NCBI RefSeq assembly: GCF_001625215.2
Contig: NC_030381.2
Coordinates: forward strand, 42,530,689-42,594,688
Source: Daucus carota subsp. sativus
Taxonomy: Eukaryota > Streptophyta > Magnoliopsida > Apiales > Apiaceae
Direction of reading: 5' to 3'
DNA: 64,000 nucleotides
The notes beneath the pieces are model-generated. The model made no database searches, had not been told where the DNA came from, and worked only from the letters and a program-made list of their open reading frames with translations. The translations under genes and the position numbers were made by a program. Positions 27,592-42,770 of this stretch are shown piece by piece (the stretch's first letter is position 1; each line of letters starts with the position of its first letter).

Positions 27592-28647
27592 TTCTTGGAA
27601 GATGCTTCGAGGAGAAAAGGTTACACAATCATATAATTATGTATAATGCTTTAGCTAGACCAGGAGATCACGCATATATATACTTGGATTCACATATGTT
27701 GTGATTACTTGTATTAGTATCTGGATGCATGCTGAGGACTTCTCGCTGATTATGGCAATCTTTTGCATTACTCCAGAGTCGAGTCGTCCTATATGTAACA
27801 GTTTTTCCTTACCATTTGTAGCACGAATAATCAATAATACAACCATTTCCCATTTCTTACACGCAAACTTGTAATAGCAGAGATTTGATCATCTAGTTTA
27901 TTAACCCGAAAGAGAAAAGCAAACTAGTTACTATATACAATGGTAATTAGGATGCTTGATCAGGTGAAGATCGAGTTGTTATTGTTCGAGTGTTCTGCAT
28001 GTTACAATAATTAACAACACCAACATTCAGTTCAACCTCTTTTTCTCAAGAGGATAGTAATGGTCTCATGAGTCGATGATAAAAAAAATACGGCTTAATG
28101 AGTTCTCAATAAAATTGCAACCTTAATGTAGCAAAGTATAATTAGTAAGGTAAGTCTGATTATTGCAGGGGGGATGATTTGAAATTCTTCAAACAGATTA
28201 AGCAAAGTACGTGAATAAGAAGGAATCTTCAAGCAGACGGGCACTAGCTATTTTCAAGTAAAATGCTTTCAAGGTTGTTGATCAACAGCAGAAGCTGATT
28301 TCTAAGTTCTACCTTACAGTTCTATCGTTTTATGTAGTACATATACAGTGGCCTGAGAGACAACTCATACAAGTTTCCTGGCTTATCCACTACTATATAT
28401 TTACTAATTTGCAGCTAGCCGTTTACAGATATGAATTTTGGAATGATATCTTTAAGAAGAAAATTTCAAACAAATGAGTATAACAAACTGCAAGGTAAAA
28501 TGCTAGGAAATCACAAACTGCATGTAATCTGTTCATGAAACCATTTAAAAAAAATACTGAGTATATTGTAGGACTACTGTATCCGTAATTGAAGGACCTC
28601 GGATGTAATATGTTATCACTAGTTCTATAGTAAATAGATTTTGAAGA
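27592..28647. other. Spacer between the two SCPL genes
   Basis: About 1 kb of AT-rich DNA holding the promoter of copy 1 and the 3' flank of copy 2. The stretch just upstream of the copy 1 ATG is shared with the 24.4-kb relic. No other feature is seen. Confidence 0.6.
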
Positions 28648-31271
<2,624 letters not shown>

Positions 31272-33659
31272 GAAAAAAAATAAATGAGATTTCGAGGCTC
31301 CCCGAATATATTTATATAGTTATATACTCGAATCTTGATTCTTGCCTTTAACTAGAGATCCACATGATTGAGAATTATAAGTGTATATGAATTATGATGA
31401 CTTGTATCATTGTATGACTGCATGGACAGGAGTTCTTGTTTCATCATGGCTAAGCAGAGTCCTCTGTTTAACAGATTTGTGTATTGTTTTTTGCAACGTA
31501 AGATATATGTAATAATATAATTGATTCGATTATTTGATGGGCTGTATGAAATTAATTGATTGGATCGGGATCAAACAAAATCATAAACTTATAATAAAAG
31601 TATTTGGTTGTCATATAGGACATGGTGTGTGTTATTACAAAGATTGTTAACGATAACAACAAATATTTGATTGTTTACCTAATTGTGATAATTGATAGGA
31701 GCTATATATTTATTTAACTTGAATATTTTATTAAATTTTGATGCTTCAATTATTAAATTTATCATGGTTGTCCAATATAGGACAAAATGTCAAACAGTTT
31801 TAAAGGAGGAATAATTCTTAAACAGATTGAACAAACTGCAAGGCTGTTAGATTTATTAATAAAATAAAGGACGAACCGTATGTCTGTTAGTTTCAAGGAA
31901 AAACTGATCGTCTGTTAGTAGAATACCACGTGTTCACGTCACACAATGGAGAAGGCAAATGTATCTCTCAACTTAAATCGCCAGATTTCAATAGATTATG
32001 AGCCGTTTAGACAAGTTTAAAAGTAGTGACTTCCTGTTTAAATTTTAAATTAGAGAAGTGAAGCACAAACTCTGTGAGAGAAATTAGAATTACGGCCTTC
32101 TTCTGCTTCCTTATATAAACAGGTCAAGAAAAGCAAAATTCCGAAACAGTTTCGCCGTCTGGTAAATAAAGACCATATGTGATGTGATGTATGATTTTTA
32201 ATAAATTATATTTAATCTTAATTTTATATAAAAGTTAGATTAATTATCATAAAATTGATAGAAAGTTTTTAGAATATAAATATAATATTTCAAAATTTTA
32301 TAAATTTTGATGAGATTTTAAAATTTTTAAAATCGGACAATCTTACAAAATCTATCATCTTATGAACTCAAAAAAAACCGTCGGTATTTTAATATTATTA
32401 GATTTTAATAAAATAGAGTAAAACTACGTATCTTAAATCTTATTCCAAAACATATCGCTGATTTTCAGTGGATGGATTAATTTAATATCCCGAGATTTTG
32501 ATTTTTTTTTTTTGAAATCCGAGTTGAATACATCCGAATTTTATAAATTTAAAAGAAATCTTTTAAAATTTAAATAATAAGTTATGATTTACAAAACTTT
32601 ATAATAATAATACATTTGATAACTTTTTTTCTTGATTAACGATTAGACTTTTATATTCTAGAATTCAGAAAATGAATCATTAAAAATATCTTATTCACAC
32701 TTCGGCCATAAGCAATTCTTTTTAACTGTAAATACATTTTCACTTGTTATTTTTCTTCAATTTAAATAAATAATAATAATACAAACGTCCGTGAGTAGAG
32801 GTCACCAGACTCGTGATATATAACCCTTGTAATTGATCAGATTACAATTTTTTCAAAAATTTACTATTTTCTCAAAATCCTTTGTTGGGTTTGTACATAT
32901 TTTCAATGGGGTTGGATGGTGATATTTTGATGAAATTATTTTTATTTTTATTTTAGTTCAAACAACTCATTTTTTTGGTAAGATTTTTTCATGATTGGAG
33001 TTGCTTTAATATTTCTCATTAATATATTGTTTTATCAGAATTTTTTAACTAATGCAAAGTTGACGATTATTAATGAAAATATTAAATTAGCGACAATGGC
33101 TTGAGCAAAGTTTTTGGCGTGCAAACTTGAAAGTATTGCTCGAGAACTCATAACTGATAACTGCATGGCAAAATGGACATGAACGTCACAACCAATTTGT
33201 GGCTTCTATGTTCAATAAAGTTCTGTATATACCGTTTGAAATGACGTGACTAATCTAAGATTTTTTTTTTAAAGAGATTTTAATATAAGATAAGTTTGTT
33301 ATTTTTTGAAATTTTGAAATTATAATTTTATAAGATTAAATTATAATAAGTTTTTGATTTATTTTCATGAATGTATAATACCTTGAAAGAGACAAAATTA
33401 TTTAGAGTATCTTCGACAGTGAGCATCGGTTTTCTAATTTCTTGAATCCCATATCATTTAGACGTAAGAAAACGTAAGCCAGAAGAAAAACTGGCCAATA
33501 CACACCAACGCGCCTCCCATTTCACAATTTTATAATATATTAATATTATATTTTGCATGTTACTGTTGGTAGAATTTGATAATGTAAATTAATATTATTT
33601 ATTTTATTTATCCAACTGTCACCTTAAGCAATGGAAATATGAAAATGGGACATATCCCA
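31272..33659. other. AT-rich spacer upstream of SCPL copy 2
   Basis: About 2.4 kb of AT-rich DNA with no recognisable coding region, RNA gene or clear transposon end. The first few hundred bases presumably include the SCPL copy 2 promoter. Confidence 0.5.
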
Positions 33660-33752
33660 GGAGTCCATTCCCAAACTAAGCTAGTTTGGAGTTGGTTTTC
33701 CCAATCTAACCTACTTTATTGGATCTTTCCCAAACCAACCTACTTTACTGCA
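33660..33752 (+). repeat. MULE left terminal inverted repeat
   Basis: Pairs with 41091-41178 on the opposite strand. The repeat is itself built from three related units of about 25-35 bp, each with a CCCAAA/CCCAAT..AACCTACTTT core, which may be multiple transposase binding sites. Confidence 0.85.
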
Positions 33753-35564
33753 CACCCCTCTACTAAGAGGTGCACCATGTTGATATTTCAAACTCCGTCT
33801 TTTCATTTTTTAGATTTTATTTTATTTATAAAAATCCTTTTACATTATATATATATAGTAATACCAAACGGGTTATATAAAATTCAAAATTTATTAGCTT
33901 TTCTTGCCCGCGCTCCGCGCACGGGTGTCTTGATATTGTAGTTGGTTTTTTGTGGCGTAGTAAAATAATTTTTGTGATTAAGAATAGAAAATTAGACTAT
34001 CAAATAATCCCAAATGAATAATAAAATTAAAAAAAAATATAATCCAAAATAAACATAGTCCAGATGATAACCTCATAGTCTATAAAGAATTTGAGCATAA
34101 TCTCAAATACTTATTATATTATTATTTCATAAAAATTTAAATATTGTAGTACGATTATTCAGCATGTTATAATCAGAGATCTAGAAACTATACATATCCA
34201 TCACGATCAAGCCTAGAACAATAAAAAAAAATTTATAAATTATTCTCATATTATTTTGATATGAAATATATAATTATACGATTCTGTGTGAATAAATGAG
34301 CAAATTAAATAAATAACTATGTCTCATGCTATATACCGCACTCAAATTTAAATTAACATCGACTTTTGATATCGGTGTGTTGATAAAGCTGATATTTCTT
34401 GTAGTTATATAGATTGTCACCAAACATGTTTGAGAATTAAATGTATTTAGATGTGTATAGAAAATATTTAACTAAAAAATTTAACTAAATTATAATATTT
34501 TTAAAATGAATTATTTAACTAAATTATAATATTTTGACATACGAATGAATTATATCGTTTTGGGAATATTAATGAATTATTTAACTAAATTTAAATATTT
34601 TAAAAATGAATTTTTTTAAATATATATTATTTTTATACACTTTATTTTATCACAAATAAATAATTAAATAAATAATACATAAAGAAGCTAGCAATTCAGA
34701 TCCTTCAGATTGATTATCAGCCATAGAATTTAGGTCTGTTGTTCCATGTATTAGTCAGAATACAGGGTTTGTATTTCATCAAAAATTGAGATATGACAAT
34801 TAAATAACACCGGTTAGAGTATGTTAATTAAATATAAATGCTATGATGTATGCATAAATTAAGGGATAGTCAATATAGATATATAATTGATTCACTTCAC
34901 TTGACTTAAATATAATCTTTCTAAGAAAATATATAACATATATGTCTTTCAATATAAATATATCTAGATTTCGTTTATACACTTCATTTGATTAAGAGTT
35001 AAATAAAATAAAGACGTATTTAATAGAGAAGTAAACTAATTACATCATTGTTACTTATATATTTTACCTTAATGAATAAGAGATTAAATCAATAAATTAA
35101 AATCACGGATTATAATGATATTTCCATCCGCATTGAAATTTGAAATTTGCAACGGATACACTATACTTAAAATGTTTCCTAAATCTAAGGGATACGTTAT
35201 ACTTAAATTTACATGGAAACACATATTCTTTTTATTATTGTCATTGTATTTGTACTCAAGTCCTTTATGTTCTTATAAGTTATTATAAAAATATTATAAA
35301 ATACAAATTATGAAAATTTTATTATCTCTTTCAAAAACAATAGATAAAAAATCTAAAAACCCGTCAATGGTTGATTTAAATAGATCATGTGATCAAAACT
35401 ATAACTTACTCCCGATACAATGCATGAGCCAAATGAGAACTTGCAATATAAAATTTATGACTAAAACAACTACTTCTCAATGAACTTGAGTGACTAAAAG
35501 TACTAACTTGCGAAATTATATATTCTCAAGATAATAAACAAAGACTACACCAATGTAAATAGGG

Positions 35565-36415
35565 AGACAATTACATTGACATCATTTCGTCAGACTTCTC
35601 CATCTCACGTGATGCTTCCTCAATGTTAACTGCATTGCTAGCCTCATCGTCTACATTCCTCACTCCCGTCTGACCATTTCAGATCCCTTTACTACTTCCT
35701 TTGTATTGAGAATCTGGCTGATGAGCTTTACCAAAATTTCACACACCAAATAGTCTATGCGTCAACTCCTTTGAATACATGCTGCTCAAATCAATAATTA
35801 GTTGTTTCAAAATACTTTGAGATTGTTAAAAGAGCACCCAAACTTTCGTCATTCCTTTCTAGATGCTTGTAGACAACTGACAACTATCTAAGCAATTGTA
35901 TCATACATACACATAAGTTATACACACATATGTAAATTCTAATGATTGATATTAAATTCCAATAAATGATTTCATTTGTTATATAATCAATCTAAATAAG
36001 TATTAATAAAATTTTTCACAAACTTGCACAGAAAAGGTTGAGATTCAATTTACCAAGTGAGACAACAATATATCATTCTCCTTTTATTGACAACTCTAAA
36101 ATTTGTACCAGATGAATCTGTATAGCCCGATTGGTGTGTTGCTAATCAGAGGAACTGAGCGGCCAGACAAATGGTCGTTTAAGTATTTTATATACACATA
36201 CACAAAAATTAATAATTAGTGTCAATTAAATGATAAATATGATAATCAAGCCAGCAAAACATATAATAACACCAAAAATCAGTTGAATGTAGTAGGAAAT
36301 ACGATGCCTTTAGGTTATTTGAGTCTCACGACTTGTCTCAGCCATGCTTTCTTCATTGTAATGTAGTTTCCTCGTCCTTTGATAGCTACAAATTGTAAAA
36401 AGAGATTCCATTAAC
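35565..36415 (-). other. Minus-strand coding-like fragments inside MULE
   Basis: Short but convincing reading-frame pieces lie on the minus strand. At about 36415-36326 a frame reads VAIKGRGNYITMKKAWLRQV then a stop, just after a TTTGTAG acceptor-like site. At about 36180-36106 a frame reads HLSGRSVPLISNTPIGLYRF followed by WYKF and a stop. At about 35690-35566 a frame ends NVDDEASNAVNIEEASREME, KSDEMMSM, stop. Base composition is less AT-rich than the surroundings. I do not recognise the source protein; captured host-gene exons or remains of a second element gene are both possible. Confidence 0.35.
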
Positions 36416-37540
36416 ATTCACATCCACATATCTTGTAAATTAAAAACATGTTTGAAATTTTAAAAGAATTGCTTACAGATATAGAAAAAAGAATGAAAAT
36501 CTCAAACTATAAAGTCAAAAAAGAAAAAGAAAAAAAAATAAAGATGAATACAAACAATCAAAGATATGAGCATGAGGTCTTGATAACGGTTATATATATA
36601 CCCACTCTCTACCAAAAATATAGATATATAGACATATACATATAAATAGATATGAAATCAATCAAACAAATTACCATAAATAAAATCATTGTTTTAAATC
36701 TTGTCATATTATTTTTCAAAGAAAGCTATAATCAAGGAAATTTGAATATCAAATTGAAGAGAGACAACCAATATGATTTCAATTTTGCAAATACTTACTT
36801 TGAATTCAAATTTTTAGATGGTAATGGAAAGAAACAAATGAAATTCACTCCCTTCCCATTTGGAAGCACCAATCATGCATATAATCAAGCAGAGCTACAT
36901 ACTGACTACACGTGCCTTCTAAATTGCTTACAATTTCTGATCCTCAAAAAATATTATTCTTCAAACAAAATTAAAAAAATTCAAACCAATTAAATATTTA
37001 AAAAACACCGATTATGCAGCTGATTGAGCATGCTTAAATATCAACTAAATGCTACTTCACACACCTTATCATTACGACGTTCTGTTACTGCTCTGATATA
37101 TTAATTTGAACTAATTTTATATTTATTTTAAAATAAAAAAATAGAGAGTAAAACATTTATAATGACGTATCTCAAATTTTTTATAAATAAGAATTACTTT
37201 AATAAATTGAAAAAAAATAAAATAATGAAGAAAAGAATAACACATAATAAATTTAACAAAACAATAGTCGAATCATAATTTTTTAAAGTATAACATATTT
37301 AATGGTGCATCAATACCTTATTCTTTTTTGTATAATCTTATGAAAATATTTTAACACCACTTTATTTTTAAATATTTTAAGAAAAGACGATTAGCAGTTT
37401 AAGAGGTAGTAATCACTGTTTCAATATATTGAATTTTTAATGCAGTATCATACAAAAAATCTTCTAAGTGCTTAGGAAGTCTTTACATGTCTGATTCGAA
37501 AGAGATAATAGGCCAACAATTACAATTAAAAATAGTTAAA

Positions 37541-38670
37541 TATACAAAATATACATGTAGTTGTGAATAAATTAAATGTATAAAGATAAGAAAATTATTG
37601 TTTGAAATTTTTTTAAATACATTTTAGTTTTAAATATTTTAAGAAAAGGCAATCAGCAATTTAAGAGACAATTATATTTTTAAATTTTTAATTTTTCATG
37701 CAACATCGTACAATAAAGTCGTCAGAGTGCTTAGGAAGTCTTCCCATAAATGGTAAGATGAATTTGAATTTTTAAAATAAATGATAAGAATTCATATGAT
37801 TTTGAATTTAGAAATAATTAATGATGATTAGTTTCATATCTTGGAGAGTACTTGAGAAGTATTTTCATTCATAAATTAGAGATAAAGGAAGTCAATAACT
37901 ACATTTAAAAAATATGCTAAATATTAGGAAGAGAATGATTTTTATTTAAGACAATTAAAATCAAAAGCAAAAATGCATGCATAATTTGTGGGACTGTCTA
38001 AAACTTGACTTATATAAATCAATTGATCATTAGATGGCGCTGCTGAGGTGGCATAATTAAAATATGTGGTTTTATGACGTAGCATTTTATGAATTACGTG
38101 TATTTTTAAATATACAAAATATACATGTAGTTGTGAATAGATTAAATGTATAAAGATAAGAAAATTATTGTTTGAAATTTTTTTAAATAAATTTTAACTA
38201 TTTTAAGAAAAGGCAATCAGCAATTTAAGAGATAATTATATTTTTAAAATTTTAATTTTTCATGCAACATCGTACCATAAAATCTTCAGAGTACTTCGGA
38301 AGTCTTCACATAAATGGTAAGATGAATTTGAATTTTTAAAATAAATGATAAGAATTGATTTGATATTGAATTTAGAAATAATTAATAATGATTAGTTTCA
38401 TATCTTGGTGAGTACTTGAGAAGTCTTTTCATTCATAAATTAGAGATAGAGGATGTCAATAACTACATTTAAAAAATATGCTAAAAATTAGGAATGAAAT
38501 GATTTTTATTTAAGATAATTAAAATCAAAAGCAAGAATGCATGCATAATTTGTGGGATTGTCTAAAACTTGACTTATATAAATCAGTTGATTAGATGGCG
38601 CTGCTGATGTGGCATAATTAAAATATGTGGCTTTATGACGTGGCATTTTACGAATTATGTGGACTTCTTG
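37541..38670. repeat. 570-bp tandem direct repeats inside MULE
   Basis: Two copies of about 560-570 bp start TATACAAAATATACATGTAG at 37541 and 38111 and share most of their sequence to the TTTATGACGT.GCATTTTA end. A partial, more diverged third copy (about 37360-37500) precedes them. They contain no open frame. Confidence 0.88.
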
Positions 38671-39284
38671 ACGTGGCATCGTTCAGGAATTATGATATAA
38701 ATAGATATTATTATTATATTAAAATTTATATTTTATGTAGATGATTATTATTGATTAATAAATAAATATTAATTTAAGTATATTTATATTAAAATTTGTA
38801 ATTAATTATTGACTTATATAAATAAATGAAATTTATATTTTTAAAATTATTTATTTTGTAATTTTTTTATGAATTGTCAAATCTACTGTAAAGTTGTCTG
38901 CTTGTAAGAAAATAATGTATCTGTGGAAACGAATTGTCACCTCAATGTAAGCTTTTTCTAGCTACTATTCAAAATTTAAAACAGAGCAGTCTAGTCTAGT
39001 CAAACAGTAAGATTCTTCAAAATAATTTTACTTTTTCAGCTGCATGCTATTCAAACTTTTCAGTGTATAGTCACTTCAACTGTTTTTAAAAATAATAATT
39101 CAACACCTCTAACATTATTATACCACTTGAAATGGCTATATATACATGCACTTAGACTCCTGCATCAAAACACAACATAGCAAACGAAGGTACGTTTATT
39201 TAAATTTCTCTCAATTCTAAGTATTCTTATTATAAGCTTGTACACATTATACTAAATTTTGTCATTTGTATATTTTCATTTCAG

Positions 39285-40860
39285 ATGGAAAATTCAAATT
39301 CAAACAATTATCCAGATTTTGGAGATCACTATGGAGATCATTTCATGAGTCAAAATAATAATTATTATGATAATTATAATCCTTTTCAGGCTCAAGATAC
39401 AAATGTTGGTACTAGCTAAAATAACACAAATTTTTATCACTCCCAGGAAATTCAAATGGAAGAAATTATCAACGAGGGAGTAAGAAGATCACCTGCAGTC
39501 TATAATCTAAGCGAAACTGACAATTTTAACTCATATCAAGAAGTGGATAGTGAGGACTTGGATAGTGAAGAATTAGACGATAGTGACGATGCGAATGATT
39601 CAGATTCATCAAGCCATGCAGGTGCTGATGGTCAAAATAACGAGGCAAATTATACGGAGGAACATACTCCTAGTGCGCCATGGTTTGCAACAGAAGATGT
39701 CACCAACAATGATAATCCAGGTTTTATTCCGAACTTTAATCCACTTACAGATGATCTGTTTGAAGGTTAGTGTTTTGCAGATAAGCAAACTACTATTAGT
39801 GCAATAAAAAGATCCATATCAAAAAATCCAGAAACTATCATGTTGTGAAGAGTATTACTACATTGTATGAGGCAAAATGTGTTGTGTCTGGATGTCCATG
39901 GCGAATTAGAGCTATAAAAAGAAAGAGATATGATCACTTCACTTCGAAATCACCAAACTCCCTACTGAACACAATTGTCTTTTGAAAACAATCCAACGAG
40001 ATCACAAGCAACTTAGCTCAAAGTTAATTGCAGATGAAGCAATGAAGCAAATTAAAGAGCTCAATCCTGATGCAGAAAAATGGCTTCGTAATATCTCGCT
40101 TGAGATGTGGACAATGTCTTTTGATGGAGGACATCGTTATGGGCAAGCAACAACAAATATGATCGAAAGTTTCAACGGATGTATAAGATCTGCTCGTTTT
40201 CTGCCGGTCACATCAAAGGTGGAGTATTTATATTATCGCTCTGTAAAACTTGTTGCAGAAAGACGTACACAGACCTTAAATGATCTCCAAAATGGTCATA
40301 TTTATTGCCAGAAATCAAGAGAGCTATTCGAAAATATTGAAAAGAAGGCATCAGCACACAAAATCATCCCGTATAATGAACAAAGAGGAATTTTCGAAGT
40401 GACTACTGCTCGTTACAAGACTCAGAAGGGGTATTGGAAAGGTGGCAACAAGCATACAATTGACCTTGGTAAAGGCTTTTGCTCTTGTGGAAAATGGAGT
40501 CGATATCATTCCCCATGTTCGCACATAGTTGCGGGTTGTTTGATGTGCAGTCTTGATTGGAAACAATATATTGAACCATCTCATAGTTTGACAATATTAT
40601 ATGAGATGTGGAAATATGAATTTTTTCCACTCGCTAATCGAGCTTATTGGACATTTCCACTGGCAAATAATTGGGAAAGATATGGCACGCTCTTTCCAGA
40701 TGAGAATTTGAAGAAGAAGAAAAATAAACGAGGACAGAGAGGTCAAAGTCAGCGTATTCGGACAGAGATGGACAATTCAAGAAAAGCTATAAGCTGTGGG
40801 AGATGTGGACAAGAAGGCCATACAAGACGTAGCTCACGATGTCCTCAAAATAAGCATTAG
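39285..40860 (+). pseudogene. MuDR-type (MURA) transposase, broken
   Basis: Relic of the MULE transposase. From ATG 39285 the frame runs through an Asn/Tyr-rich start and an acidic segment but meets stops at 39417 (TAA) and 39768 (TAG). After the second stop the same frame continues the family's DNA-binding region (CFADKQTTISAIKRSISKN), then shifts near 39838 to YHVVKSITTLYEAKCVVSG CPWRIRA and again near 39925 to FEITKLPTEHNCLLKTIQRD. The text then jumps from KLIADEAMKQIKEL straight to NPDAEKWLRNISLEMW, so the roughly 200-residue catalytic (DDE, MULE) core expected there is missing. The C-terminal 292-codon frame (39982-40860) is open: TTNMIESFNGCIRSAR, a SWIM zinc finger (CSCGKWSRYHSPCSHIVA) and a CCHC knuckle (CGRCGQEGHTRRSSRC). 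Confidence 0.9.
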
Positions 40861-41090
40861 TAACGCATAAATGCATGCGTAATTGTCTTTTATTAATTAT
40901 GAAGTCTTTTAATTTTAGTTGTAGTATTATTTTATATTATTTGTATTGTTTAATATATGTTTTGTATTTGAAAATTATGAAATTTGTGATATATTTATAT
41001 TTCTATAATTTATTATAAATGAAAGAATTCTAGTAAATGAAATAAAAATTTGAAAAATGAAAAGAAAATACAAAAACTGAGTTTGAACAG

Positions 41091-41178
41091 TAAAGTAGGT
41101 TAGTCTGAGAATGATTGAACAAAGTAGGTTAGTTTGGGAAAACCAACTCCGAACTAGGTTAGTTTGGGAATGGACTCC
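41091..41178 (-). repeat. MULE right terminal inverted repeat
   Basis: Complement of 33660-33752, with the same internal GTAGGTTAGTTTGGG units. One unit (GAATGATTGAACAAAGTAGG) is more diverged than the others. Confidence 0.85.
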
Positions 41179-41279
41179 ATATCCAAGTCAGAGGACCTGC
41201 CCACTTTCTTCTAACGGCGACTGGCCCTCTTTTTTACACAATAATACCACTTCACATGGCTCAAGACATAATAATGGGT

Positions 41280-41660
41280 TCGCTTTGCAGCAAATAAAAT
41301 ATAGCGTCGATTAAAACCGAACCGCAACAAAGAGTACTTCGAAAGCGTCGGTTAGACTTTAACCATGGCTAAAGTTGTACGATAGCGTTGGTTTTATTTA
41401 ACCGTGGCTAAAAGTAGTTCAATAACGTCGATTAAAAATGACCGATGCAATAGACCGCTTACAGCGTCGGCAGAAAAAATGAATGGCATATTTGAGAGCT
41501 AAAAGCATCGGTCAAATCAACAATCGACGCAATTGGTCCATTCAAAATGACTTAATGTGTTGGTTGAAGTTAAAATTGACGCTATTTAGTACTATAAGCT
41601 ACGGTTCTCTGAAAAATCGAAGTTGAAAGTGCGACACAGAAAGTCCATTTTGTACTAGTG
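41280..41660 (-). mobile_element. CACTA-type transposon end
   Basis: Read on the minus strand the terminus is CACTAGTACAAAATGGACTT, a typical CACTA (En/Spm) end. It is followed inward by at least six subterminal copies of a motif like AGCGTCGGTTAAA...TTAACCGTGGCTAAA spaced about 38-45 bp. The opposite end (CACTAGTAC on the plus strand) is not found in the 100 bp before the MULE, so this is either truncated or a very short derivative. No transposase is present. Confidence 0.7.
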
Positions 41661-42224
41661 TTTATCATATTTCTCATCGGCCACTTTTCATCATTACTCT
41701 ACTCTTCTCGCTCTCTCTCTTAAAGATACTTCATCATCTCTCCCTCGTGATTAACCAAATTACTTGAAGAGATATTAAATATCAATTTGTAAATATTATT
41801 TGATATGTGGTTTTTTACCTTTTTTATCCGTTGATCTTTCTTTATGTCGGAGTAAAATGCTTGACATCTGAAAATCTTCATAAACGATCTGACAAGTCTT
41901 TTGCTAATTAATTTCTGGTAAACACACTCCAGGTTGATTGTGATTATATAAATAATGGGTTACTTTTTTTTTAATCATGAATGAATATTGAACTCAACAC
42001 AAATTTTGTGCCCATTTTTTTAGAAACTAAAAATTTTATAACTGAATTTTACATAAAACCAAAAACCAATTCTAATATGATATAAGATTATATGCGTGTT
42101 TGGAAACATGACTTCAGACTTTTTTATAATTGAAGTGGGCTCCTACCTATTCGCTAGCGTGTGGCAAAAAAATAAAAGCATTTATAATGGGCTATGAGAA
42201 GCCCAAAACGCCAAAAAACCTAGC

Positions 42225-42770
42225 AGCTTCTTTATAATAAACAAACCTGACCTCTTTCGCCTCGGTGCGGCGCCTCTTCCTCCTCCTCCTCCTCTTGTCT
42301 CCTCTCTCCAACTTCTCTTCTTCATTGTTGAATCGTTGCATCTCTTTAATTAAGAAATCAGTGTCGGAAATTGATTAAACTCCGAACTCGCCCCTCTCCT
42401 CTTGATCCGTCAACGGTAATTTTTTATATCACACACACCACACATATATGTATGTATGTATGTCTGTATGCGCAAATGAACATGTTTATATTTGTTCTAA
42501 TCTATAGTGTTTGTTGACTATGCACTAGTGAGGTCGTCAAGGGTAATCGTGTTGGGCGAACACTAAGCAAGGAAGGTTGTGCCACTGTTCAGTAAGGACA
42601 CAACAGACAAATGAAGGTGGTGTGTGTTTATAAACAGATGAAGAATCACTAAATAAAATGAAAGGGGAATTTCAGATTTTCAAGAAACTGAAATTTGGTG
42701 AAAGTGATCTTGGATGGAACGAGATGAATAAGATAATTGTGGATACATGCTATACAGGTTTGTAATCGGT
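42225..42770 (+). other. Gene-leader-like and short exon-like sequence
   Basis: A CT-rich, less AT-rich stretch (about 42240-42420) ending in ATCCGTCAACG followed by a GTAATT donor looks like a plant 5' UTR exon. About 230 bp on, a frame reads KGEFQIFKKLKFGESDLGWN then EMNKIIVDTCYTG before a GTTTGT donor-like site. No complete gene can be built from them and the protein is not recognised; they may be another captured gene fragment. Confidence 0.3.

Larger units (their letters stand above)
33660..41178 (+). mobile_element. 7.5-kb Mutator-like element (MULE)
   Basis: The two ends are inverted repeats of about 90 bp, starting GGAGTCCATTCCCAAACTAA at the left with the complement at the right. 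They are flanked by ATATCCCA (33652-33659) and ATATCCAA (41179-41186), an 8-bp target duplication with one mismatch. Inside is a broken MuDR-type transposase on the plus strand near the right end, two 570-bp tandem repeats and minus-strand coding-like pieces of unknown origin. Long inverted repeats, the 8-bp duplication and the transposase family agree on a Mutator-superfamily element. It cannot move by its own enzyme now, because the transposase is broken. Confidence 0.88.

Noticed and set aside
33905..33950. GC hairpin CCCGCGCTCCGCGCACGGG as a second Helitron end
   Set aside because: No CTRR tetranucleotide follows at the right distance (the sequence continues TGTCTTGATATTGTAG), and the site lies inside the MULE.
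36448..36993. Two adjacent plus-strand frames of 65 and 113 codons in the MULE
   Set aside because: Lys/Asn/Ile-rich, as expected from AT-rich DNA, with no domain; the minus-strand pieces nearby look more protein-like.
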